Source of the DNA: TH5896 sp049578985
GTDB taxonomy: Archaea > Thermoproteota > Nitrososphaeria > Nitrososphaerales > Nitrososphaeraceae
DNA: 29,071 nucleotides
Direction: 5' to 3'
NCBI GenBank assembly: GCA_049578985.1
Contig: JBAUMZ010000100.1
Coordinates: forward strand, 1 to 29,071
A program made the position numbers and the translations under genes. The notes beneath the pieces were generated by a model. It had not been told where the DNA came from. It was given only the letters and a program-made list of their open reading frames with translations, and made no database searches. Below, in pieces: positions 6,709-14,605 of the stretch (its first letter is position 1; each line of letters opens with the position of its first letter).

Positions 6709-8298
6709 TTGTCATACCATCCTAAAGGAAGTGATTATGATACCTACGTCACAGACGCCAATCGAAGCATAGGGTTTTCAGAAGAATTACAACGCATTGA
6801 GTTTCTTCAGTTTAGGTACACAGACCTACTTGGAAAATTTCTGGCCAAATATGTGATGAGCGACTATGATGAGCTCTATGGATTCCTTAAGAAGGGTATA
6901 GGACTAGATGGCTCCTCAGTAAAAGGATTCACAGAAATAAACGAATCAGATCTAGTTCTGGTTCCTGACAGGCATACGTTGCGATTAAATCCATTTTTTA
7001 CCAACTTTACCCTTGGTTCGGTTATTGCTGACGTTTACAAAGGCTTTGGATTCGGAAGACTATCCAAAGACCCAAGGTATGTCTCCGAAAACATGGAAGA
7101 ATATCTAGCGGAGTCAAATTTGACATGTCAGATTGGGCCGGAGGTAGAATGCTTCGTGTTTGATGATATTTCTTTTCGGGATAATGTAGACGCACAGAGA
7201 TATTCCAACGATAAGGATAGCGAATCAGTCACCTATTTACAACCTTCAACATTTAATATGATTATATCTGAAGAGCAATACGGCGTAGGAAAGTATCCGA
7301 TTAATCGAAAAGGGGGCTATGATGCACCTCCGTTCCAAGACTCCCTAGTAGAGTTTAGGTTCGAAGTTGCCAACCTCTTAAAGAAGTATTATGGGATAAA
7401 GGTTACAAACTTGAACCACGAAGTGGCAAGCACGGGACAAATAGAGATCAATTTTATGCATAGCAAGCTCACTGACGCTGCGGATAATGTTCAGATCTAC
7501 AAGGACGTTGTAAGGAATGTAGCTAAAGGACACAATAAAATTGCAAACTTCATGCCGAAACCCTTGTTCGATGAGACTGACCCTGCAGGTGCTAAAGCGG
7601 ATAATGGTTCAGGAATGCATGTGAGCGTAAGTCTATGGGAAAAATCTTCATCCTCCGGATCTTCCAACCACTCCTCTAGCAAGACCTTATCAAGCCAAAA
7701 TATTTTCTTTGATGGAGAGGATCCATATGCTAACATCAGCCAGTCAGGCAGATATTTTATTGGAGGCGTCCTGGATCACTCTAGATCTCTTGTCGCTATA
7801 ACGTCCCCTACCGTCAATTCGTATTACCGAATGGTTCCGGGGTTTGAAGCGCCAGTTTACATTGCCTGGTCTAGAGGGAATCGGTCAGCGATAGTGAGAA
7901 TACCTATTAACGACAAACTTAGCAGAGATTCAAAACGGATGGAGTTTAGAGCACCGGATCCTTCTTGTAATCCGTATTTGGCATTCTCCGCTATAGTGGC
8001 TGCTGGTTTGGATGGCATGAAGAAAAAAATAGATCCTGGGGACCCTGTTGATGACAACATTTACAAGATGTCTGATTCACGAAGAAGTGACTTAGGGATC
8101 AAATCAGTTCCAGGGAGTCTTGAAGAATCCATTGCCTCACTAAAAAGTGATCACTTCTATTTGACTAATACATGTTTCAATGACGAATGCCTTGAAACCT
8201 ATATCGACCTTAAGGAGGATGAAATTTCCTTGGTACAAGGGTTTGAGGGAAAAAGAGAATCGAAACTGCAGCAGTTCTATGTATACTATGATGTGTAA
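6709..8298 (+). CDS. glnA: glutamine synthetase, type I, divergent
   Basis: This enzyme would join ammonia and glutamate to glutamine with ATP, the entry point of nitrogen assimilation. The GSI motifs are in order: GLDGSSVKGF (65-74), GPEVE (143-147), NHEV (236-239) with Q244/E246, DNGSGMH (298-304), MVPGFEAP (375-382), NRSAIVRIP (391-399), MEFRAPDPSCNPYLAF (411-426). At 529 residues it is longer than usual (about 440-480): there is a Ser-rich insertion at 313-330 and an extended region around 155-205. The motif normally read GSGMHVHxSL is GSGMHVSVSL here, so the second His is Ser306; in bacterial enzymes that His lies at the ATP site. No Tyr adenylylation motif is evident. The start is a TTG because no ATG occurs before codon 50, inside the N-terminal domain. 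Activity is likely but the His change makes a specialised paralogue possible. Confidence 0.88.
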   Translation: MSYHPKGSDYDTYVTDANRSIGFSEELQRIEFLQFRYTDLLGKFLAKYVMSDYDELYGFLKKGIGLDGSSVKGFTEINESDLVLVPDRHTLRLNPFFTNFTLGSVIADVYKGFGFGRLSKDPRYVSENMEEYLAESNLTCQIGPEVECFVFDDISFRDNVDAQRYSNDKDSESVTYLQPSTFNMIISEEQYGVGKYPINRKGGYDAPPFQDSLVEFRFEVANLLKKYYGIKVTNLNHEVASTGQIEINFMHSKLTDAADNVQIYKDVVRNVAKGHNKIANFMPKPLFDETDPAGAKADNGSGMHVSVSLWEKSSSSGSSNHSSSKTLSSQNIFFDGEDPYANISQSGRYFIGGVLDHSRSLVAITSPTVNSYYRMVPGFEAPVYIAWSRGNRSAIVRIPINDKLSRDSKRMEFRAPDPSCNPYLAFSAIVAAGLDGMKKKIDPGDPVDDNIYKMSDSRRSDLGIKSVPGSLEESIASLKSDHFYLTNTCFNDECLETYIDLKEDEISLVQGFEGKRESKLQQFYVYYDV

Positions 8299-8645
8299 GG
8301 TATTCTTGTATGTGGATGACCTGGCATAGAATCTTACTTTTGATATCAGGGAAATAATTCCAAGATCGAAGCAGGATCGAATATTTGACTAGTATGTGTG
8401 TTGAAGTTATGTTTGCAATAAACATCGTATACCTTGTCCAACTGGTTTACACGCGGGGATGCTTGCACCGCACAGCTTCAAAGGTATTAAATCTTCGCCA
8501 GGATTGGGCAATGTGTATCAGTACTTCACGAAGTAACGTCTTGGTTTTCCTTCTAAAATCCATGAACAATGAACTTTTTCTTTCGTGCCATATTTCAACC
8601 GTTGTTTAGAAAAAGGCCTGTAAATGTGTGAGCTAACGATCCCAT
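8299..8645. other. convergent intergenic gap
   Basis: Lies between the glutamine synthetase (plus) and the methyltransferase (minus). I see no gene; open frames here are short and compositionally unlikely. A five-base T-run on the minus strand (near 8609-8613) may help end the methyltransferase transcript. Confidence 0.4.
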
Positions 8646-9374
8646 TTAATCTGCCTTGTTGTGCTTTGAAGCATGAAATATCGATTGTTTTGTATCCAAT
8701 TTTGATAGTATCCCATTTTTTACAATCGGTATTCTCCGAACCCGTTTCACAGATGGAATAGTTGCATAGATCTCCTCATAGCGATGAATAAAATTGTGCG
8801 GGGCAACATTTTTGGGCGCCTTCTCTTCATACCAATCTACGTTTATGATATGTTTATTGGACATTTCTGTTAGCTGGTAAACGACTTGGTGGATTTCAGA
8901 GGGAAGCACGTGTAGGAGAACCTCGCAGGCAAGCACCAAGTCATATCTCTGATTGGAGAAATTAGTAGAATTCAGTGATTGTATATCCGATACCGCAAAT
9001 TCCAAACGAGCATCTCTGATGCTTTCATTGCTGTCAACAGTTGGCACACCTTCTCCTTCTAAATAGGGGTAATTAACGAACTGCTTAGCGTTTCTAATTT
9101 GGTCAGGAGACATATCAACTGCACGATATTTTTTTATTGATTTTCCGAAGTTTACAAGAAGCAATCGAGTGATTCGACCGAATCCGCAGCCCACCTCTAG
9201 AATGGACATTTCTTTGGGGTTGGCGTCAGAATTTGAAGTAAATATGTTACTTGTTAAGTATTCAATCAGTAAGCGCTCTTGTAATTCAAATTTGTTATTG
9301 TACCTAAAATTATTCTTGTAAACCTTTCCTTGCTCTAGCCAGTAATCCTTAGGGTTATATGAAGCTGAAGACAT
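8646..9374 (-). CDS. class I SAM-dependent methyltransferase
   Basis: This 242-residue protein has a Rossmann methyltransferase core: motif I ILEVGCGFGR (58-67) binds S-adenosylmethionine, the acidic residue ending strand 2 is D87 (YRAVDMSP), D130 lies in the third SAM-contact region, and YDLVLACEVLLHV (144-156) is the strand 4 / post-strand region. The N-terminal 50 residues are a helical cap. The acceptor is unknown: the nearest general class is Methyltransf_11/25-type enzymes acting on small molecules, lipids or sugars. It is monocistronic, convergent to glnA and divergent to the next gene. I see no good TATA box at -26, so it may have a leadered transcript. Confidence 0.75.
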   Translation of the reverse strand: MSSASYNPKDYWLEQGKVYKNNFRYNNKFELQERLLIEYLTSNIFTSNSDANPKEMSILEVGCGFGRITRLLLVNFGKSIKKYRAVDMSPDQIRNAKQFVNYPYLEGEGVPTVDSNESIRDARLEFAVSDIQSLNSTNFSNQRYDLVLACEVLLHVLPSEIHQVVYQLTEMSNKHIINVDWYEEKAPKNVAPHNFIHRYEEIYATIPSVKRVRRIPIVKNGILSKLDTKQSIFHASKHNKAD

Positions 9375-9642
9375 GTCGAAGCTAGCTGATAGCTACCGCA
9401 ATACCATTTGGAAATTCAAAATCCATGCCAGCATTATCTAGATCCAACTTACCTACGTTATGCCTAATCGCAACTATAGAATTAGAAATAATCAAATGAT
9501 GGGTCAAAATTGTCTTGCTCCAATTTAACCAGTCCAAATCGATATTTTATTGTACCCTTTTTAATACTCGACTTTTTTTCCGGTAATGTCCCTCTCCGAC
9601 GGGGGTCCTTCACGCGCATTAGTGGTCCAAGCGTAAATTACT
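9375..9642. other. divergent intergenic region
   Basis: About 310 bases lie between the methyltransferase (minus) and the membrane protein (plus). Apart from the operator/promoter at 9643-9682, it contains a T8 run (9570-9577) and a GC-richer patch (9595-9620) with no recognised function. Confidence 0.35.
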
Positions 9643-9682
9643 ATATCGCTAGTGATATCTATATATACGATGATAGCCTATC
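9643..9682 (+). promoter_or_regulatory. palindrome + TATA box + second inverted repeat
   Basis: ATATCGCTAGTGATAT (9643-9658) is a 16-bp palindrome with one mismatched pair, ending against the TATA box CTATATATAC (9659-9668), which is centred 26 bases before ATG 9689. A second inverted repeat, GATAG-C-CTATC (9672-9682), lies between the TATA box and the start. Two palindromes bracketing one TATA box strongly suggest regulated transcription. Confidence 0.55.
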
Positions 9683-9688
9683 GTAAAC

Positions 9689-10033
9689 ATGAGAACCCTA
9701 GAAATAATCGGGGAAGAAGGTACTGGAGACGGCTCCTCATTCAAACTTAGGGCAACTTCTGCTCTCATCATATCCGTTGTAGCTGATGCCCTAGATTATT
9801 TTGCAGCTCCTCTCTTTGGAATTCCAGTCTTGGGAGATATACCTGATGCAATAATTATTAGTCTACTATACAATATTACAAAAAGTAAGACGTCTACAGC
9901 TGTGAATATGATTGAATTCATTCCTTTTGTTGGAGATTACATCCCTGTATATACTCTATCAACGCTTATGTGGATCGCAAGGGCACTGAAAAGCAATAGG
10001 AAACAAATTAAAGTAGAAACTGAAATGATGTAG
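9689..10033 (+). CDS. small integral membrane protein with two PxxGD motifs
   Basis: This 114-residue protein has about two to three hydrophobic segments (about 24-45, 48-64, 75-98). It carries two copies of a similar motif, FGIPVLGDIPDA (42-53) and IEFIPFVGDYIPVY (75-88), which suggests an internal duplication and resembles small DUF4112-like membrane proteins. The N-terminal 20 residues and the C-terminal tail (KSNRKQIKVE) are cytosolic-looking. The start is fixed by the TATA box at -26 (leaderless). Transport or stress function cannot be decided from sequence. The double-palindrome promoter says its expression is tightly controlled. Confidence 0.65.
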   Translation: MRTLEIIGEEGTGDGSSFKLRATSALIISVVADALDYFAAPLFGIPVLGDIPDAIIISLLYNITKSKTSTAVNMIEFIPFVGDYIPVYTLSTLMWIARALKSNRKQIKVETEMM

Positions 10034-10118
10034 CAATTCCGACTCATACAATGTTAACTTAATTTTTGCATTAACGATTGGATGATAGATCCAAGGACAT
10101 CTGCTAAGATTTATGATT

Positions 10119-11006
10119 CTATTTCAGATAGTTTAACCTAGTTTCTATTGCGTGATCAAGTCTAGCCTGCACATACTGCTCCATAATGGATTCAATCGAA
10201 TCTCCATCCGTCGACCCGCTGGTTGACGCCTGAAGTTGTTGAATGCCTGGCTGAGTCGGCGGGACTGACGATGATGATGAGGATTCTAGTAAAGGACTGC
10301 TCGCGCTATTTTCGGCTTCGTCTTTTCCTCCATTTTGTACTGCTATAATGTTAATCGCATTTCCATCACCATGTAATTGGTTCACTACATTCTGACAAAG
10401 GATATTGGTTGAAAGAACACCGTTACCACAGACATTCCCTTGCGAAAGCGCTTGATTGTTCCTTTCTCCTCCGTCGCTCCCTCCGCCGTCAGGTCCTTCA
10501 TTGTTGCCATCATCATTCCCAATATTGTCATTTCCATGACCCCCATCATCATTATCACTATTTCCTGGGCCGGTTACTTTAAATGATGAATCTTTAGTAT
10601 TCGTATTGAAACCATCCTTGGAAACCTTCACCTCTACTTCGTACGTTCCGTATTCTGCGTCATCCGATATCTTTACATTGAAATTAGCCTTTCCATCTTC
10701 ATCTGTCTTATCTTTGGCGGTGGTCGAATCGGTTTCTGGTGGATACACCGTAAGTTTGACATTAGCCCCAGAAGTTCCATCATTGGAATTGCCATCTTCT
10801 ATTACAGTAACAGTGATCTTCTGTGTGTTTCCTCTTTCAATATCATCATCATCTACATTGACTTTAACACTTAGGTCCTTTTCTGCGTACACATTTTTAA
10901 AATTGTCAAATGATACTGAGCTCATGACTATAAATAGTGCAAGAGCAGTTATTGCTTTCCAGACACCTGTGATCTGAGATCTTTTGGTGTACACTGATCT
11001 ATACAT
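10119..11006 (-). CDS. secreted protein with Ig-like domain and CGNG/CQN motif
   Basis: The 295-residue protein has a signal peptide (basic start, hydrophobic core about 16-32, likely cleavage after VYAE), an Ig-like/bacterial Big-type beta domain (about 45-145; DEDGKANFNV is typical of such folds), a Gly/Asp/Asn-rich linker (about 146-182), and a motif region at about 185-225: ALSQGNVCGNG...CQN...GDGNAINIIAVQN. A Ser-rich spacer and a C-terminal amphipathic helix follow. The same CGNG/CQN/GD-NA motif occurs in the 67-residue protein at 24171-24374, so this is a reused secreted module, probably with a disulfide. A TATA-like element on the minus strand near 11040 precedes the ATG by about 35 bases. 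It is likely a cell-surface or matrix protein. Confidence 0.68.
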   Translation of the reverse strand: MYRSVYTKRSQITGVWKAITALALFIVMSSVSFDNFKNVYAEKDLSVKVNVDDDDIERGNTQKITVTVIEDGNSNDGTSGANVKLTVYPPETDSTTAKDKTDEDGKANFNVKISDDAEYGTYEVEVKVSKDGFNTNTKDSSFKVTGPGNSDNDDGGHGNDNIGNDDGNNEGPDGGGSDGGERNNQALSQGNVCGNGVLSTNILCQNVVNQLHGDGNAINIIAVQNGGKDEAENSASSPLLESSSSSSVPPTQPGIQQLQASTSGSTDGDSIESIMEQYVQARLDHAIETRLNYLK

Positions 11007-11678
11007 TTTTGTTTCTTACTCGTGCTATTGTCGATAGATTATAATAAAGAGTAAGCACAAACATTCAAGTCATTATTCATATATTTATTTAAAAGTGAAC
11101 ATACCAATACAATAATTGTATACAAATAATCCCGTGGTTTTGCCTGATATCTTCGAATAGTAGATAATTCTTCAAAGCAAGCTAGATTCATAGAATGAAA
11201 ACCAGATTGTGTGAATAGGATCTTGCTCGATTCCTTTCCAAATGTGACAAAAGCTGCCCTTTTCAATTTCGAGCATGGAAATCGAAAATTCTATAACAGG
11301 AATAGGTGTTCGAACTTCAAATCGATGGATTTGTAGAGTTGAAGAGAAAGGATAACTAAAACCATGGAAATTAAATGACAAATGTCATTTTACTAATTAG
11401 CAACACTAGAGAGCGTTGAACCTATCGATAAGAAGGATCTTCCGCTCAAAGTGTACCGATCATAAATAGGAGTTATCCTCGCTCAGCGACAGAATAACTA
11501 CTCTTGGAAATGCCTTTCTGCATTAAGACGGACCTCTCGTCGATGTAAAGTATAATGGAAATAGGAGGACAAGAGCTTTGTCACTTGTACCTAGCACGGC
11601 CGGGGTTACGACAGTAGACAGGACTCTACTAAGACTAAGTGACCAGCACTTTATAGTGTATTCATTTTAGTTTCCTTC
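11007..11678. other. 670-base intergenic region
   Basis: The promoter of the secreted protein lies near 11040. Two overlapping minus-strand open frames (11039-11381) have no promoter or recognisable features and are probably chance. A nested inverted repeat is present at 11471-11499: AGTTAT ... ATAACT enclosing TCGCT-C-AGCGA. No other structure was recognised. Confidence 0.4.
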
Positions 11679-12377
11679 CTATTGATTCAAGCCCCACCTA
11701 TCTCTTACGCTGTCCTCTAATTTCGAAAAAAGGACACGGTCAAACACGAGTCCTATGGCGAATATGGTGATCATAGACGCGATTATTTGATCCATGAGTT
11801 GGAACTCTCTGCCCACCAGCAGAATATGACCTAACCCGACTGAGGCAGCGATCAATATTTCTGCGCCTATGAGTGCGTGCCATGCAAATGACCACGCTTG
11901 CTTTATTCCAACAATCAGCGACGGTGTAGCTGCAGGGATCATGACGTATCTGAATAGGGAAAAGCCTTTGGCACCCATATTTTTGGCGGCACGGATATAG
12001 ATCGGTGATATGTTTCTTATCCCTCCATAGGTAGACATCATGACAGAAAAGACAGAACTCATAATCACGACGAAGAGGATTCCTGCGTCGTTGAGGCCGA
12101 TTAATAGTATAGCAAATGGTACCCATGCCACGCTAGGAAATGATTGTAAGCCGACCGCAAAAGAGCTCATAGTTTTGCCAAAGCCAGGGAATTTTACCAT
12201 AGCCAATCCAACTGAAACCCCGATGATGATTGACAAGGTAAAACCAATAACAAGACGGTAAATGGTTACTGCGATACTCACGATCAAGGTCAAATTTTTA
12301 ACCAGATCAAAAAAAGATCCTGCAACCATAGCCGGAGATGGCAACGACACTTCGGGCCATATCCCGAGCATAAACAC
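11679..12377 (-). CDS. ABC transporter permease, NitT/TauT type (5' end out of frame)
   Basis: This is a SsuC/TauC/NrtB-like permease (BPD_transp_1) for uptake of an anion such as a sulfonate, nitrate or a thiamine-precursor-like compound. At least five hydrophobic segments are visible, and the EAA-like loop that docks the ATPase is at about 129-149 (IRAAKNMGAKGFSLFRYVMI). The GTG used here starts too late: the frame stays open upstream and encodes the missing first membrane helix (NVTLFIAAFLGIWQLVF), but no ATG/GTG/TTG is available there. One extra A in the A6 run at 12455-12460 would connect it to an ATG at 12487 (MLQVHQHLSKK...). So the gene is either frameshifted or sequenced with an indel. 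The binding protein is divergent at 13150; no ATPase gene is in the window. Confidence 0.78.
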   Translation of the reverse strand: MFMLGIWPEVSLPSPAMVAGSFFDLVKNLTLIVSIAVTIYRLVIGFTLSIIIGVSVGLAMVKFPGFGKTMSSFAVGLQSFPSVAWVPFAILLIGLNDAGILFVVIMSSVFSVMMSTYGGIRNISPIYIRAAKNMGAKGFSLFRYVMIPAATPSLIVGIKQAWSFAWHALIGAEILIAASVGLGHILLVGREFQLMDQIIASMITIFAIGLVFDRVLFSKLEDSVRDRWGLNQ

Positions 12378-12553
12378 TAGCTGCCATATTCCTAAGAAGG
12401 CCGCAATAAACAGGGTTACATTAGCAAGATCCTCAATATCTACCCTAACTTTTCTTTTTTGCTTAAATGTTGATGTACCTGAAGCATGTATCAGGATTGT
12501 TTCGCCTTTTCCACTAAAATCACGCTTCTGAAACCTATCGGGTAGCTTAAATT

Positions 12554-12745
12554 CTATGAATTAGGCCTTGACTTCAGAATCAGTTCCTTTAACTCAAGAG
12601 GTTCCAATAGGCCCGTGTTGACATGAGCACAACGGACCAAACTTGGAAAATCATAGGTTTTCAAGGGGCATTCTTCAGAATTGCCAGCGTGCAAAGCGTC
12701 AGAACTTGGAATATGGAAAAATTCGGTTTTAATCGGAGATGACAT
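12554..12745 (-). CDS. 63-codon ORF with strong promoter ahead of the permease
   Basis: The ATG at 12745 lies about 30 bases from a strong TATA box (ATATATAT, 12778-12771), so the permease transcript should begin here. The frame encodes 63 residues with two Cys, no membrane segment and no known motif, and stops at 12554. The permease frame becomes open just before this stop, with one base of phase difference. It may be a small separate protein, a leader ORF, or the real N-terminus of a frameshifted permease; the last would add an unusually long hydrophilic tail, so I favour a separate ORF. Confidence 0.4.
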   Translation of the reverse strand: MSSPIKTEFFHIPSSDALHAGNSEECPLKTYDFPSLVRCAHVNTGLLEPLELKELILKSRPNS

Positions 12746-12769
12746 TACTTAAAGACAAATCAGAATCAT

Positions 12770-12780
12770 GATATATATAA
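12770..12780 (-). promoter_or_regulatory. TATA box of the permease transcript
   Basis: GATATATATAA on the plus strand, read on the minus strand as a run of alternating T and A, is centred about 30 bases before ATG 12745. Confidence 0.5.
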
Positions 12781-12923
12781 TTGCCTTCAAATGTGACAAA
12801 TTGAATTGTTTTATGAACTCATTGCATATACATTGTTCAATAAAACTGATCTAACGCTGATACGTGTGTTCGAATAGACATAAAACGTTCTTTCTGAATC
12901 CCACAATGTCCTCATGTGTTTAA

Positions 12924-12970
12924 TAATAGCTATATTTGAGTTATTTACTGTAATAGCTATATTTGAGTTA
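12924..12970. repeat. 20-bp direct repeat in the divergent transporter promoter region
   Basis: Two identical 20-base units beginning TAATAGCTATATTTG lie at 12924-12943 and 12951-12970 (period 27). A partial inverted copy (AGCTATTGTAATA) follows at 12974. The position between the divergent permease and binding-protein genes suggests paired binding sites for a regulator of the transporter. Confidence 0.7.
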
Positions 12971-13117
12971 AAAGCTATTGTAATAAATTTCGAAGCTCTT
13001 ATCTCTGGCTCATCATTTGAATGAGGATTTTAACGCGCATATTTTGGTTGTTTTGCACAATTCAAACAGATAATATTGCTTCATCGAATCTAAATGCATC
13101 ACTAATATTGGAGAGAC

Positions 13118-13126
13118 AAAATATTT
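13118..13126 (+). promoter_or_regulatory. TATA-like element of the binding-protein gene
   Basis: AAAATATTT is centred about 28 bases before ATG 13150. A purine-rich GAGGGGGAATTGAT follows, which could also act as a weak ribosome-binding site. Confidence 0.35.
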
Positions 13127-13149
13127 CGAGGGGGAATTGATAGGCAACT

Positions 13150-14358
13150 ATGAAGGTAAGGACTAAATTCCTACTGTCGGGCGCAATTATCTTAGTAGTT
13201 GCCTTCAGCTCGCAGTTCAATTCAGGACTCTTGTTGAGCATGACTAACCCATTAACTGGTGGTGATCAGGATTCAGATTCCCGTTCAAATGTCTTGCGGT
13301 TGGGGTATTTTCCCAATCTGAATCATGCCCAGATAATCATAGGGTTAGCGAATGGGCATTTCCAAAAAGCACTGTTAGGAAACAACACCGATAGCGGTGA
13401 AGAAGGGGATGAGGGTACAAGGATAAAGGAATACGTGTTTAGTGCTGGTCCTTCAGCAATTGAGGCATTATATGCTGGCCAAATTGATGCAGCATACGTT
13501 GGCCCTAATCCTGCAATAAATGGCTACCTGGCCTCTAATGGTGAGGGTATTAGAATAATCTCTGGAGCTGCGAGCGGAGGGGCGGTGTTTGTAGTGAGAA
13601 ACGATTCAGGCATACAGTCTACAACCGACATTGGTGGAAAAAAATTTGCCTCCCCCCAATTGGGGAATTCTCAGGATGTAGCTTTAAGAAAATATCTGAT
13701 TCAGAACGGATACGATACAGTGGAGAATGGTGGCAATGTAACAGTGGTGCCAGTAAAACCATCAGACATTCTCACCCTGATGCTCAAGAAAGAAATCGAC
13801 GGCGCCTGGGTGCCTGAGCCGTGGGGAGCACGTATCATCAAAGAATCCAACGCGAAAATATTTGTAGATGAGAGGGATCTGTGGCCGCCAGATGGCAAGT
13901 TCGTAACCACTAACATTATAGTTAGGACAGATTATCTGAAAGATAATCCTGAGATTATAAAAAAGCTGATTAACGCCCATGTCGATGAGACAATATGGAT
14001 AAATGATACTCTAAAGGGTTTACGGAACGGCAATGTCAGTGGAACTTCGGGGAATGGCGAGAACCAAACAAATCATGATATTGACAATAATGGAGTCGAG
14101 GCTTTCATACATGCATTTAATGATGGCCTCGAGCGCATATCAGGTAATACGGTACCTGAAGATGAATTGAGGGATGCACTGCAAAGGCTCGATTTTACCT
14201 ATGATCCAATTGAACAGTCACTTCTTAGAATCGCAGATGACGCCTATGATCTAAATTTGATAGGAAGAGGAAATAAACCTGATTTAACGGATATCTACGG
14301 CTTAGGATTATTAAAAGAAGTACTCAAAGAGAGGAACATTCTGGTTGATAGTTTCTAA
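13150..14358 (+). CDS. ABC transporter substrate-binding protein (SsuA/NrtA-like)
   Basis: The 402-residue protein starts with a signal anchor (about 6-30), so it is likely tethered outside the membrane. The periplasmic-binding fold (NMT1/SsuA type) shows LGYFPNLNHAQ (51-61), AYVGPNPAING (115-125), PQLGNSQDVALR (169-180) and VPEPWGAR (221-228), motifs shared by nitrate, sulfonate and taurine binding proteins. Two disordered, Asn/Gly/Glu-rich inserts (about 76-91 and 295-315) are extra loops unlike bacterial homologues and carry potential N-glycosylation sites. It should deliver ligand to the permease encoded divergently at 11679. The ligand cannot be assigned. Start: ATG 13150 after the TATA-like element; the signal sequence begins right there. 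Confidence 0.85.
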   Translation: MKVRTKFLLSGAIILVVAFSSQFNSGLLLSMTNPLTGGDQDSDSRSNVLRLGYFPNLNHAQIIIGLANGHFQKALLGNNTDSGEEGDEGTRIKEYVFSAGPSAIEALYAGQIDAAYVGPNPAINGYLASNGEGIRIISGAASGGAVFVVRNDSGIQSTTDIGGKKFASPQLGNSQDVALRKYLIQNGYDTVENGGNVTVVPVKPSDILTLMLKKEIDGAWVPEPWGARIIKESNAKIFVDERDLWPPDGKFVTTNIIVRTDYLKDNPEIIKKLINAHVDETIWINDTLKGLRNGNVSGTSGNGENQTNHDIDNNGVEAFIHAFNDGLERISGNTVPEDELRDALQRLDFTYDPIEQSLLRIADDAYDLNLIGRGNKPDLTDIYGLGLLKEVLKERNILVDSF

Positions 14359-14447
14359 GGGATCAGACAGGTGAGGTTTATCTCCACTAGATTCTTGTTG
14401 GTATACACATTTGCTCTGGTTGAGGATGATTTACTGATGGGAGACCA

Positions 14448-14555
14448 TCAGTACTTGCTAGTTTTGGTATGCTTTGAACGCAGGCCATCTATGACTAGAA
14501 AGATCCTATCTGCCACTTCAGCTGCTTGGCCCTCGTTACCTGTCTTGGCCAACAT
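14448..14555 (-). CDS. 35-residue leaderless mini-protein
   Basis: The ATG at 14555 lies 26 bases from the centre of a clear TATA box (TATAATAAA, 14585-14577), the archaeal leaderless spacing. The 35-residue product (MLAKTGNEGQAAEVADRIFL...) is helical and ends KHTKTSKY. An inverted repeat flanks the TATA box. I do not recognise a family; the sequence recalls the C-terminal helix of regulators, so it could be a remnant, but the intact promoter argues for expression. It is too short to be certain. Confidence 0.4.
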   Translation of the reverse strand: MLAKTGNEGQAAEVADRIFLVIDGLRSKHTKTSKY

Positions 14556-14576
14556 TTAACCTGCAAGAATCAATTA

Positions 14577-14605
14577 TTTATTATACATATATCTGTCTCA
14601 CAGAT
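14577..14605 (-). promoter_or_regulatory. TATA box with adjacent inverted repeat
   Basis: The TATA box (14577-14585) is followed upstream (minus-strand sense) by ATCTGT-CTC-ACAGAT (14591-14605), perfect 6-bp arms with a 3-base centre, at the position of the BRE. Confidence 0.45.

Noticed and set aside
8385..8609. 74-codon plus-strand open frame in the convergent gap after glutamine synthetase
   Set aside because: No promoter, high Cys/Arg/Ser content typical of chance frames, no family resemblance.
11039..11381. Two overlapping minus-strand open frames
   Set aside because: They overlap each other in different frames, lack promoters and resemble random translation of AT-rich DNA.
12040..12531. 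Plus-strand open frames opposite the permease
   Set aside because: They are antisense to a well-conserved membrane protein, whose codon pattern explains their openness.
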